From: Linyphia triangularis
Taxonomy: Eukaryota; Arthropoda; Arachnida; Araneae; Linyphiidae
Reading direction: 5' to 3'
DNA length: 64,000 bases
Assembly (NCBI GenBank): GCA_963978545.1
Contig: OZ021722.1
Location: 744,001-808,000, forward strand
In this document: piece after piece, positions 11,501-23,600 of the stretch
Numbering within the stretch: the stretch's first letter is position 1
Layout: each line of letters starts with the position of its first letter
Position numbers and translations under genes: made by a program
Notes under the pieces: model-generated
The model's database searches: none
What the model saw: the letters and a program-made list of their open reading frames with translations, nothing else
Told to the model about the DNA's origin: nothing

Positions 11501-14500
11501 GACTTGGTTAGACCATCTCAATTTTGGTCGTTCTCCTTCTCTTGTTTTATAAAGTTTATCTTTCATAATTCTTTTGGGCAAGTCTGTATCTGTCATTCTC
11601 CCATCCACTGTATTCTTTTTGCCTTAATAAATTTTACAATGTTCTTTCCTTTAATTAGTCTTTCAATTTCATGATTATATCTTATTCTCCATCTGCCATT
11701 TTCTGCTATCAGTCCAAATATTTTTCTTAGAATTCTGATTTCAAAAATTCTAAGGTTAGTTTGCATCCCTATCTGACGGGACCCATGTCTCGACACCATA
11801 AGTAACTATTGGTCCAACTAGAGTCCTACAGTTGTGTAATTTGCATTTTCTTGTGTTTAATTTACTCTTTAAGGTTTTATGGTTGGCAAAGAATGCCCTT
11901 ATTTCCATTTTGTATTTGTCTATTTATACAGTCATTAATTTAATTTTTATTATTTATTATGTTACCCAAATAAGTAAATGTAGCGATGCCTTTAAATACA
12001 TTATTATCGATGCTCATGTCTTGCCCTTTACTTCTGTATTCAGATTTTGACATTACCATAAATTAAGTTTTGTCAACATTAACAGTTAATCTTAATTTTC
12101 TTGCCTCAGTCATTAATTTTGTTGCAATTTGTATTAAACTATTTTTTGCACTAGTAAATTAATACAATATTGTGTGCTTATGCACATATTTTTGTGTATT
12201 GTAAAGACAGCTCCTCTCTTATCAACTGATGCAACTGTGTGGTGCAAGGCAATACTAAACACCACAGCTGATAACGAATCACTGCCTTACTCCTTTATTA
12301 ACACTCAATTACTGTCCTATAAAACTTACACAATTGCTGCCATCGTACTTGTGAGATACATGCTATAAATTTTACATTATATCTGCTTTTATCATTGTAG
12401 AGAAAATTGTAAATAAGTGGAAGCAAACCTTCTTTTACCTATTTATTAACTAAGAACATATAAAACATACGTCCCACCATCTTACGGCCGCACTTACACT
12501 GAGAAAAAAAAATCAGTATATTTTACTGCTTTCACAGGTACAAGAACAGCATCTCCAGTCCCCCCCCCCAGTATTTGTACTAACTTTGTTACATTTCATG
12601 GTCATTTTTGAAAGTCTTATTAATTTTCTCATTGTATCAAACTTATGCATTGCCTGGAATAATTTTTCTCTTTCATTAGTATCAAATGCTTGTTTAAAAT
12701 CAATAAAAAGCATGTATAAATCAGTGTAAAACTCATAAAATTTGTCCATGATTTTTCGAACAAAAAAAACCTAATCAACAGTTGCTTTATTAGATCTAAA
12801 CCCACATTGATACTCTCCTAGAAAGTTATCAGCAATTTGTTTTATTTTGTCAATAAACTTGATAGAACTTTATATGTTGTATTCAGCAATGGGATTCTTC
12901 GATAATTTTTACAGTCATATTTATCACCTTTTTTTAATATAGGACAAATAATTCCAATATTTCAATCCTCCAGCATAGTTTCAGTGGTCCAAATTTTCTT
13001 TATCAGTTCAAAAAGGGACTAAGTTATTATGTGTACCCTGCATATTTTATTAGTTCAATTATTATATTTCCCAGATGCCTTTTAGTTTTTCATTCTTTGG
13101 ATACAACTTTTAACTTGTGTGTAACTTTCATCTGTATTTTCCAGATCTGGTTCATATTCAGTACCATTTTCTTCTTTATTTAACATTTCTGTAAAATATT
13201 CAGTCCATTTTTCTGTTACTAATTTATCCTCTCCAATCAGTTTTTCATCTTTTGTCTTGCATCCATTAGTTTTGGGACGAAATGCCAATGTTTGAAGTTT
13301 CACGGCTTTATACAATTTTCTTCTTTCATTTATTATCATAAAGTTTATCTATTTCTAATAAATGTCCATTTTAACTCTTTTTTTTTTCTCTTTGCAGATT
13401 TTGTTTGCTATTCTATGCATTTCTTTATACTTTTCATAATTATTTCATGTTTCTCTTTATATCATTCTTTTCCTAATTTTATTTTTGTCTCTAATAGCTT
13501 TCATACAATCATCATCAAACCATTCCCGATGTTTTACTTTTGGTCTTTCACCAATTTTTTCTTCTGCAACCTCATTTATAATTGTCCTAATCTTATTCCA
13601 CTGTTCTACATTTGTTTGATCTCCATTTATTTCATTTTCAAATCTTTTACATATATTTTCTTGATATTCATTTTTTACCTTTAGATAATTTTTTAATTTG
13701 TCAACATTGCATTGTTTCTTTCTGTCTATTGCCATCTTTTTAATATCTGTTATACGCTCATGTAATTTAACCTTAACTAAATAATGATCAGACTCGCAAT
13801 TTGATCCTCTACACAATCTGGCATCTATGATTGATGACATATACCTCATTGCAGTCAATATATGGTCAATTTGGTTTGGTATATTAAGATAGTGCTTTTT
13901 ATATGTAATTTATTTTTACTTGTAAATTGACCCAGCATATTTTCATTTGTCTCTTCATGCAATGTAAATCTTCCGCATTATCTCTCGTAAAATCTACTTT
14001 TCCTATTTTGCATTGAAATCTCCCATTATTATTTTCATATCATACGTTGGGGATTTATTCAATGCCGCTTCTAAGATTTCATAAAAATCCTCTTTATCCG
14101 TCTCCTCTTTTTCTTCAGTTGGTGCATGTGCTGCAATATTGGTAATATTTCTAAACCTCCTTTAAGTCGTATCTCTCATTGATTGCAATGTATTCAGTCT
14201 TTTTGATATCATGAAACCTGTTCCAAACTGTCCACACTTCCCTTCTGATCCACTATGTGAAATCCGTTTTAAATCTGTTTTTTTTTTTTTTTGTTTTTTT
14301 TTTAAATATATTTCTTTAATTTGTCTTTTTGAATTATCAGTGTGTTCATTACAAAAAAGAAAAAAAAAAGGAAAAATTACAAGTTCTAGATGTGACATTT
14401 GATAAAATTGTTTAGAGTAAACTATTACCAATGATTTTGATTTTCCATTTAGATTAAAATTGTGAATAATTCTATGTATCAAAATCTCTCTTCCATATAC

Positions 14501-17221
14501 TCGTACTTTGATGGCATCATAGTCAGTTTATAATAGTCTGGTGTCCTGTGAAAAAGCAGGATTGCGTGACAAAATAACTTTTGCTTCATATTAAATTTGA
14601 AACTTTTTTTATAATAATTTAATACACTTGCGTTATTTTTTTTAATATTGTTAATTGAGTTATTGTGTATTAAATTTGAAATTGCCTCACTAATAAGTTG
14701 AAACTGCAATTAATATTCCATTAAGGAATCGCAAAATGTAAAAAAATGTCTGTCGTACATCTTCATCTGAACAATCTGTTCACATGTTTATTAAACATGG
14801 GAGACTTGTATCCCTAATGGTGACTTGTATCCCTAATGGTTACTGTTTGTTTAAACCTTACAGTTAAAGCCATACACTCATAGGGCCAGAAATACAAGAG
14901 TCATGCCCATTAATTATCATGAATCGGGTCCCTATTGCTTCTAAAACATTTTCACTTTGTGTTTCCAACCAAGGAGGGACTGTGAAGGGGATTATGGTGG
15001 CCAAGTGCCTTACAGCAACAAAGCATTGCATGTGACAAAATCCTTTATTCCTAAATAAATTCTGCTAGAATGACCGATGAAAAACCGTAGCTTTATAAAT
15101 GTTTTTACAAAAAGTACTCAAGTAAATCGTTGCAAATGAAATGAGATAAATGAGATTTGAATTGTCCAATTACAAAACAAAACAAACACTGAGTTAAACC
15201 TCCCTTCTTCTCTGACATCTACACATTGAGTTTGGAATAAATTGAATGCACATTTTTGAGCTTTAGTTATTTACAGAGAGAGTGGCCGCAGAACCTGGAA
15301 ATAGGGGAAATGACAAGGAGCTTTCAGATTGTGGAAAAAATCAGGAACTGTCAGGGAATTTTTTAAAATTTCATGAAAATCAGGCAAATTTTCTATAGCT
15401 TTGAAGGTGCATTTCTGCGCTCATCCGTACATTGGCATCATTTACTCGAAGAATTGCTGTGGTAATTATTATTAGTTAAATGTTGTGGAATAATTTTAAC
15501 TGTCATAACTGCCAAAACAATTAAAAATAAATTGGTTTATTATCTCTTTAGCATACATTTTCTATTTGATCGGAAGGTTTACAAATCAGGAAAAGTTGGG
15601 AAATTTAAAAAAAAAAAAAGTTTGCTGTGAAATCAGCGCATTTTGTAGATATCTATCAGGGATCTTTTTTTCTGAATTTTGTGGTCACCTTGTATTAACA
15701 TTTAAAAATTTAAGTTAATAACCTTTTGAGGGACAAAAATTTTTATTTTACTTTTCCTGCACTTGGTGTGGGTGACATAAATCTATTTTTCGTAACAAGT
15801 GAAACAAAATCACTAGTTTAAATAAATTTACTTTATATATATATAATTTATCCTTTAAATTTTTCTTTGTTTTTCTGGCATGTTATGTTGTTTTTCAAAA
15901 TCGATGAATTTTCTATTTTTAGTATGTTCTGAAGCCCACCTTCACAGAAAAGGAGATCTCTGTATTGGATCTCAACGATAAGCTTTCTCGTGCATACAAT
16001 GGCACCACATACATGCCAGGTATGCTCTTGTAATGACTTTCCTGTTGAACTGCTATGGTATCCTTCCTAAATATATATTAAGATGTATGATATATTGTCA
16101 GTTTATAAATGAAATATATTAATGTTGTATATGACACTAAATTTGGCAAATTTTCCCATTTTTAAATCCTTTATATTAACTTCGATTTTGTGTGTATGTT
16201 TGTCGATGGTGGGGAAATACGAGGAGGCCTAATTAACCCAGTTACAATCATCTAGTGGGGCTGAATCTTGGCAGATAGCTTCGTTCGATGTTGATGACAG
16301 TGCATTCCACAAAATTTTGGGGGCTGTCACTGTCCTTAAAAAGTCACTTATACAGAATACTAATTAACCAACTTGCTGTCATCCAATCGCACTGAAATGG
16401 CATTTAACCAACCATTGAAGAAACATTTGCCTGTTGCCAAAATTGTTTTCATACATAAATAATAAAATAGTTTTAATCAGAATAGATATTTGGATGTAAG
16501 TGCATAAATTCACATTCATTTTTAATAAATTTTGAAAAGTAGTCTACCACATATTTTGCCTATAGAGATGATTTTAATATTTAAAATTAGATGCCAACAC
16601 CAAGCACACACTGACAACAGAAATGGCGCTATGTTAATGAATATAAAAACTGGCAATGCCTCTAAAGGATTTATATTAAAAACTTTGTTTTTTTTGTGTT
16701 ATTTATTATTTAAAAAAATTAGATAGTTCCGAGTTGATTGATGTCATCAATTAAACTCTACCTGAATAATAACTTTTAATATTGAGTAATTAGCATCATG
16801 ATAAATGCTTCTCAACCATGTTAATCCAAAACTTTTAAGTAAAGCTTTCTTGCTGATGATATTTCCCTCGTCGTTTGAATCGATAACTCTAGAACTGTAA
16901 ATTATAAGTGAATGAAAATTTTTGCAGGCATCCTTTAAATATATTTTTTCAATTTGCCATTTTTCATTATTCTAAAAATTTGGTCTATTGATGAAATATT
17001 ATTTGATGAAAAAATGATAAAATACTATTTGAAGTTAAACTTAAAAAAAAAATAAAAAAATCTAATGTTGTTTAAGAAAGATTAACAAAACAATTTATTC
17101 TATGATTCTCTAAGAGTATGAGTAATTTAGCATAAAAGAATTTATAAATTAAATTATGAATTTTGTATTTATTTCAAAAATAAAAATAGCCCAAATTTTA
17201 CATAAATTAACATTCTCAAAA

Positions 17222-17269
<48 letters not shown>

Positions 17270-17593
17270 GTGCTATTTTAATATAAATAAATTTGTTTGA
17301 TTAATTTAACTAAAGTACATCTACCGAAAAAATTTCATAATTATTTTAAAATTAGAGATTTAAATTTTGGTTTTCTATACCCCTTTAGTTAAAAAATGAA
17401 GAGGAAAATTCAAATTTTATGATTTGCGAAATTTTATCTTCAATATTTTAAAACTTAAATAAATTTTATTTTCAGCAAACATCTGACTTTTGTGTGGGGT
17501 TGTCTAATCTGGATAAGCAAAAACTGAAAAAACTCTTAGTATTAGTTTTTCTAAACCAACAATATTAAAATATATATTTCAAAGTTATTTTGA

Positions 17594-17634
<41 letters not shown>

Positions 17635-20600
17635 ATTTATTAAATGAATATTTTTACTCATTTGAATAAAGTAAGATAATTATTATAGAAATCAAGCAAA
17701 TTAGTTTGTGCTGTGTTGTGTCTTTATATCAGCTGCTAAAAGGTCACCACACATATTTGAATTACGATGCATTAGGTCTCGATACCAAACTTGTACAATT
17801 TGGCAACATTTATTAACTGAAAAACAATGATGGAGAGAAGCTTAATTTTCCTCACTAGTGTTCAATTTTGTTTAGAGTTGTTGAGAGTTAATTGAGGCCA
17901 ATTTATTTATTTTCCCATTCTAAACTGCACAGATTCATTAGTGCACAAGACAAGTTGACTATCCATATAGATAACCAAGTAAAGTACATCTCATTTAATC
18001 ACTCCAAGAACCATCTGCGTGGAAGTGCCTTTAGATTGCCTGCCGCAGTGCATACTAAACAGAAATGGGTGTGGGGTTAAGACAATAGTCCAATAAGATG
18101 TCTATGCTTAATGCAAATTTACTTGTAGTCCAATTTTGGAATGGGAGCTTGTCTTAATGCAGAGTGGCTACAGAACCCGGAAATCAGGGCATTTTTAAAA
18201 ACTTCACAAAAATCAGGGGAATTTGCTATCATTGGTTTTGAAGGTACGCTTTCCTGTTCATCCATATTTTGTCGACATTTACCCAGAGAATTGTGGTGGC
18301 AATCGTTAGAAGTGTAATGTGATGGAATAATTTAAACTTTTCATTGCCGCTAAAACTATTTTTTAAAAATGGGTGTATTATCTCTTTATGTACTATTTTA
18401 TCAGGATTACATCTGTAAAATTGGAGAAATTACAAAAAAGTGTGGTGTAAAATCGGAATTTTTTAGAAATCTATTCAGGAATTATCAGGGACATTTTTTT
18501 CCCCCTGAATTTTAATATATTTTTTTCCTGAATATTAATGACCTCCTTTTTCCTTACTATTGAACACAAGGCTATATAAATATATTTTATATTTCAGGTA
18601 TTGTAGGTCTGAATAACATCAAAGCCAATGACTACTGCAATGTCATTCTTCAGGTAAACACTTAATTTTTGACCACCTTCACTCTAATACAGTATAACTC
18701 TTTTTAACCAGTATCCATTTTACCAGATCTTTGGTCTAAGTGGCTGAAGTTTTTAAAGTTTTAAACATTGGAGAAAAAAAACAGTACAATTTATAATTTT
18801 TTTTTGAAAAAAGGAATACCTTTTTTTGTTAAGATATTTCATTTGCTTTTCATTTATTTATTTGGAGCATTCTACAAAACACTTTGTATCAGCAGTTTCA
18901 AATATTAGTGCATGCGAAAACATTGATACGGAAGATGTGCAGCAGTGGGGGGGAATTGACAAAGATCTTCTGAAAGAAAATTTTTTGGATGATAAAATCA
19001 TCGATGATGATGATGCAAACATGCATGACAATGTCACATCCTCATGACGCATAGGCCTCCTCTGGCCACAGAACCTGGAAATCGGGGAAATGTCGGGGAG
19101 CTTTCTGATTGTGGCAAAAAACAGAAATGTTAGGGAATTTTTTAATATGTCACGAAAATCAGAGAAATTTTTTTATCATTGTTTTGAAGGTACGTTTTCT
19201 CCTCAACCGTATTTTGGCGCCATTTACCTGGAGAATTGTTGTGGTAATCATTAGAAGTTTAATGTTAGGGAATAATTTAAACATTTCATTACCGCCAAAA
19301 CTATTTGAACAAAATTGGCATATATTTGCTCTTGAGCATACATGTTCTATTTTTGTCAAGGTGTCTACACATCTGGAAAAGTTGGGGACACTTGAAAAAA
19401 TTAGAAATCTACTTGAGCTTTTTTTCCTGAATTTTGTGGCCACCCAGAAAAATGGATGAACAAAGCTACTAGTAATTGAATCACCTACCTTCATATAACA
19501 TTTTTTGAAATAGCAATTTGGTGTATTAGTGTAATTGTTTAATTGTATAAAAACATCAACGGTCACATTCACCCTAATACAGTCAAACCCCATTAATGTG
19601 AAGTCCATGGGGCCGCCGAAATTGTTTCTGTTAACTGAATTTAGTGTTAAGTTAATAAGTTAACGTTAAGTTTTGAGTACGGTGAGCTGCTTTTACTTTG
19701 TGTTAAACAGGATTTCACATTAATCAATTTCACTAACAGGGTTTGACTGTATTCCTGTTTATCTTCAAAATTTCTCAAATTTTACAATAGTTCCTAAAAA
19801 TTTTCAACCCCGAATTTTCCTCAATTTTTCTCTAAAACTCGCAAAAAAGCCCTATATTCCTCTGAATGAGAAATGGGGAATTAGTTAAATTCGTATGTTT
19901 GTCAAAATAGTATTTTTGCCTAGTTATATAACTGTTATTTTGCTAAAAGGTTGTTTGAAATTAAATTTTTGGAAAATTGACATTTTTGGCAGGTATTCAA
20001 GCAACTTTGAAAAGTCTGAAGTTGAAGAATATCACCGCCAAAAGAAATATACTTTTTTAAGAATTATCCCTAAACTTTTATGAATTATGCCAAAAATTTT
20101 TGGGAATTATCTCTAAAATTTTGTGAATTATCCCTAAAATTCCTTCTTAAATTTTTTTTAGAAAACTCACTGCACCTTCTGAAACATCTTTATCCATTTA
20201 ACTTTCTGTTTTTCCAAATCTTTGCTTTAACCCGATCTTTGCGTCTCTTCCCAGCTAAGAGGGAGTCTACTGTATTTTCATTCAGGAAATCTTGTACCAT
20301 CAAAATGAGTTCTACTTGACCATCAGAATTTTAAAATTCTTTCTATTTTCTATAACTATTTACAAAGCACTGCTCTTGTTTGAAATTGTGCTTAATATGG
20401 GGAAACTATTTTCCAGTCGTTTCTAAGCCTAAATCTTTATTAAGAATCCATCGTGAATTTGCGAAAACACAAGGGAATTTTAATTTGTATAGAGGAAGCA
20501 TTGAGAGAGGGGGAAAAAATCAATTCACAATTTAGCTAATACTAAATCAAGGTTTTGAAAGTAAAAGAGGTTTAAATATACCTGCCTGTTTTACTACATA

Positions 20601-23600
20601 TTAGCTCACTTTGGTACATAACCCAACAAACATTTATGTTATAATTAAAATATTGCTAACAATGAAGAATTTTTCTATCACATATATTGTTACTTTATAC
20701 TATTTCATCTATAAGAAAAATTAACCTTCTGTCAATTCTGACAAAAGGTTAATAGATTCTAGTAGGAAATTAGTAGTAGAGAGTAAAATTGTGTTGATAG
20801 AATAGTAGACTAGTAGAATTGTGGTGATTTTATTTTGGTAAGTTTGCATAACCTTTTAATGAATAAGTATATAATAATTGAGTATATAATAATTGAGCAA
20901 ATTTTTAGATTTTGTCTCACTTATAAAGTCATTAAGTTTCACCATTCCCTTTTTTACCAAGTCTATTGAGCCCACAATTCATTGATTTTTTTTTATGTGA
21001 ATTTTTAACATGTAACTTTTCTTTTGTATCTGCATCATTATTTCTCAGTTTTACTATCTTTTTACACTAGAACCAAGTTGCAATCATTTGACATTAAATA
21101 CAACTATATTTTTCCATTACTTCAAGAACCTTATCTACAAAACAAGACCTATTCTGACAGTATAGTTTGACATTAAAGTGACGAAATATTCTACAATACC
21201 TAAGTCTCATAACATTTTTATATTATTAAAGAAATTTGTACTACTAAATTTAATTATTTTTATTACTATATCACACCATAAGTTTGTAAATATTGAAATT
21301 TTATTTTTATGTTCTAAAATTTGAATTTCGGTTACAGTAACACTCATGAGACCTGGTAACACTCATGAGTGTTCATAGGAAAACTATGGTGAAGATATCT
21401 TGAAAATTACACATTAAATATGAAAATAACATTTAAGGTTATCAGTTTATTTTATTGTAGTTGGATGAATTGAGAATTCTTTGTAAATTACATAATTTAG
21501 GACTGCACGTATACATCTATACTTTCCTTAAATTTATAAAACGCTTGTTTGCTTTTCAACCTTAGCATTGAATCTGGCAGTATTGCTACCATTTGATCAA
21601 AACTAACAACTGAAACATCAGACTCATTTAACTTGAACAATGTATTTCTTTCTCCAAGGCTTTTCAAATACGTAATTCGAACGTCACTATCCCTATCAAG
21701 TTCAGATTTACAAAGCCCTACATATATGTACTTCATTTTTTTTCCTTGATCCGCTAACAAATTCTACTAATACAATTGTCCCTTATTTTGACTCCATACA
21801 CAGAAGGAGTTTGAAGACATAATTCTTTCTCCGGTAAAGATTCTACTGCTTCATTTATCAGGTCATCTACATCAGAAAAATTCGTATAATCGGAATCACA
21901 TTCGCTTGATATGTATTTGTGGTGTTTCTTTGTTTTCTGTTCTATCAATGTTCCGACCTTCCTGGCAAGATGGCAGTTGCACAACTCACCTTTATACTGT
22001 ACATTTTTATGACAGAAACAAGAAAGAAGTTGATAAAAAATTCAATCTCTCGTATTAGCACTAATTTGGTGGATTTTTTTTAGTTCTATACACTGCTTTC
22101 CGACTATTTCGAAATAATTTGAAAATATGCTGAATTTCCTTTTTTGTTCTAAAAAGTGTCTTCATCTCTGAGGTATGTTTCAAATAATGTCCTTGCATCT
22201 GGAATATCTTTTCCATGTGCCACACTCATTGATTAGCTTTCCTTTTCAGTGCACTGCCAGCACCATCAGCTTCTCTCTGAGTGTGCTTCTCTCATTTCTT
22301 CAATTTTTTTCCCCTTTTAGCATTCCTCACTTTTTGCTTTTCTTAGTAAACCGTTTCCCTATCAGGGTCGCATTTTTCTTCTTTTTCGATAGAAACGCAG
22401 TTTCTCAGCAGATGAAGGTCCTGCCTGGAAATGAAAAGTAATTATTTTTTAGGAAACTTTAAGTGTAATGCAGAAATAATAGAATAATATTAAGGATTAT
22501 AAATAAAAACAGAGCATGAAATCCAAATGCAATAAATCGAGTTGCTAGTTGTTAAAATATATGAAATTATTAATCTAAATACATTTGAAAATTAAATTCA
22601 TAATTTATTATTATTTCATAAATAAAATTGATAAAGTAAAATAAATATATATATTTATATATAAAAAAAGCTTTATTTTTTGCTTTGAAGTTCATAATTA
22701 GAACAGTAATTTGTTGATAACATTCTTAAACTTATGAGTGTAACACCTTCTCATGAGTGTTACTTTTATAGAGTAACACACATGAGATTTCAAATAAAAA
22801 GTTTTGTTCTAAAAGAAACAGCTTGCTTATGCAAAATTAGAGTTACTTTAATTGACTAGTATACAAATATGCTCAAGTCTTTAACTGATTTTTTTTTCCT
22901 AATTAGTTTGAAATGCATAATAATTCTAGTAACACTCATGATGCAAAATAGAAATACTCACCATAGTGAAGATGAATTTCCACAATATTTTTTCATGTAG
23001 AATCAATGCTCGATTTTTAACAGCATGAAGTAAATAAAAAGCAAACATGGCTTACTCCAAAACTGTTTTTAATCTTGAAAACTAAATTATTATAAATATA
23101 TTTGAGTAACACTCATGAAACACAGTGGGGACAACATAGTAAACTGAAGTTTTAATACACCAATTTAAATTATAAAAATATATTTATTCTTTATTTTAAA
23201 ACTTAAAGTATTGCAGCTCATCCCCTAATTAATATTTTATTACTGTCTCACCTTGAATTGAAATGATTCCATATGAAATCCAAATTTTTGGGCCAGGGAC
23301 ATGAAGTATTTCCTGTCTCTACAACTAATTATCATAGTAAACCATTTAAAATTTAGTAAAATCATCATTTGCTATACATATTTTTAAACTAGAATAAAAA
23401 ATCTATCAATTAATTGAAGTAAAAATCTTAACACTACAATTTCTTATGAAACTGCTTATTTTAGTGCAGGGACATCAAAGTGATGCATTTTTTGAAAATC
23501 ACCCATTCGACATCTTCTACTGTTTATTACAATCAGGGTTGAACCAGAGTACCATTCAACTCACTGCCATCGTCATTGCTTATACTCGTATTTCTTAGCT

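Noticed and set aside
13292..13684. 130-codon plus-strand frame rich in Phe and Ile
   Set aside because: Antisense of the AT-rich, lysine-rich LINE coding sequence, which naturally gives F/I/Y-rich frames.
18826..19047. Acidic 73-codon frame ending [16 protein letters not shown]
   Set aside because: Looks protein-like, but it has no homology I recognise, no splice context joining it to USP39, and ends where a B element begins. Could be a transposon scrap.
19159..19608. 149-codon minus-strand frame
   Set aside because: Lies across a B element and the start of a C element; no protein-like pattern.
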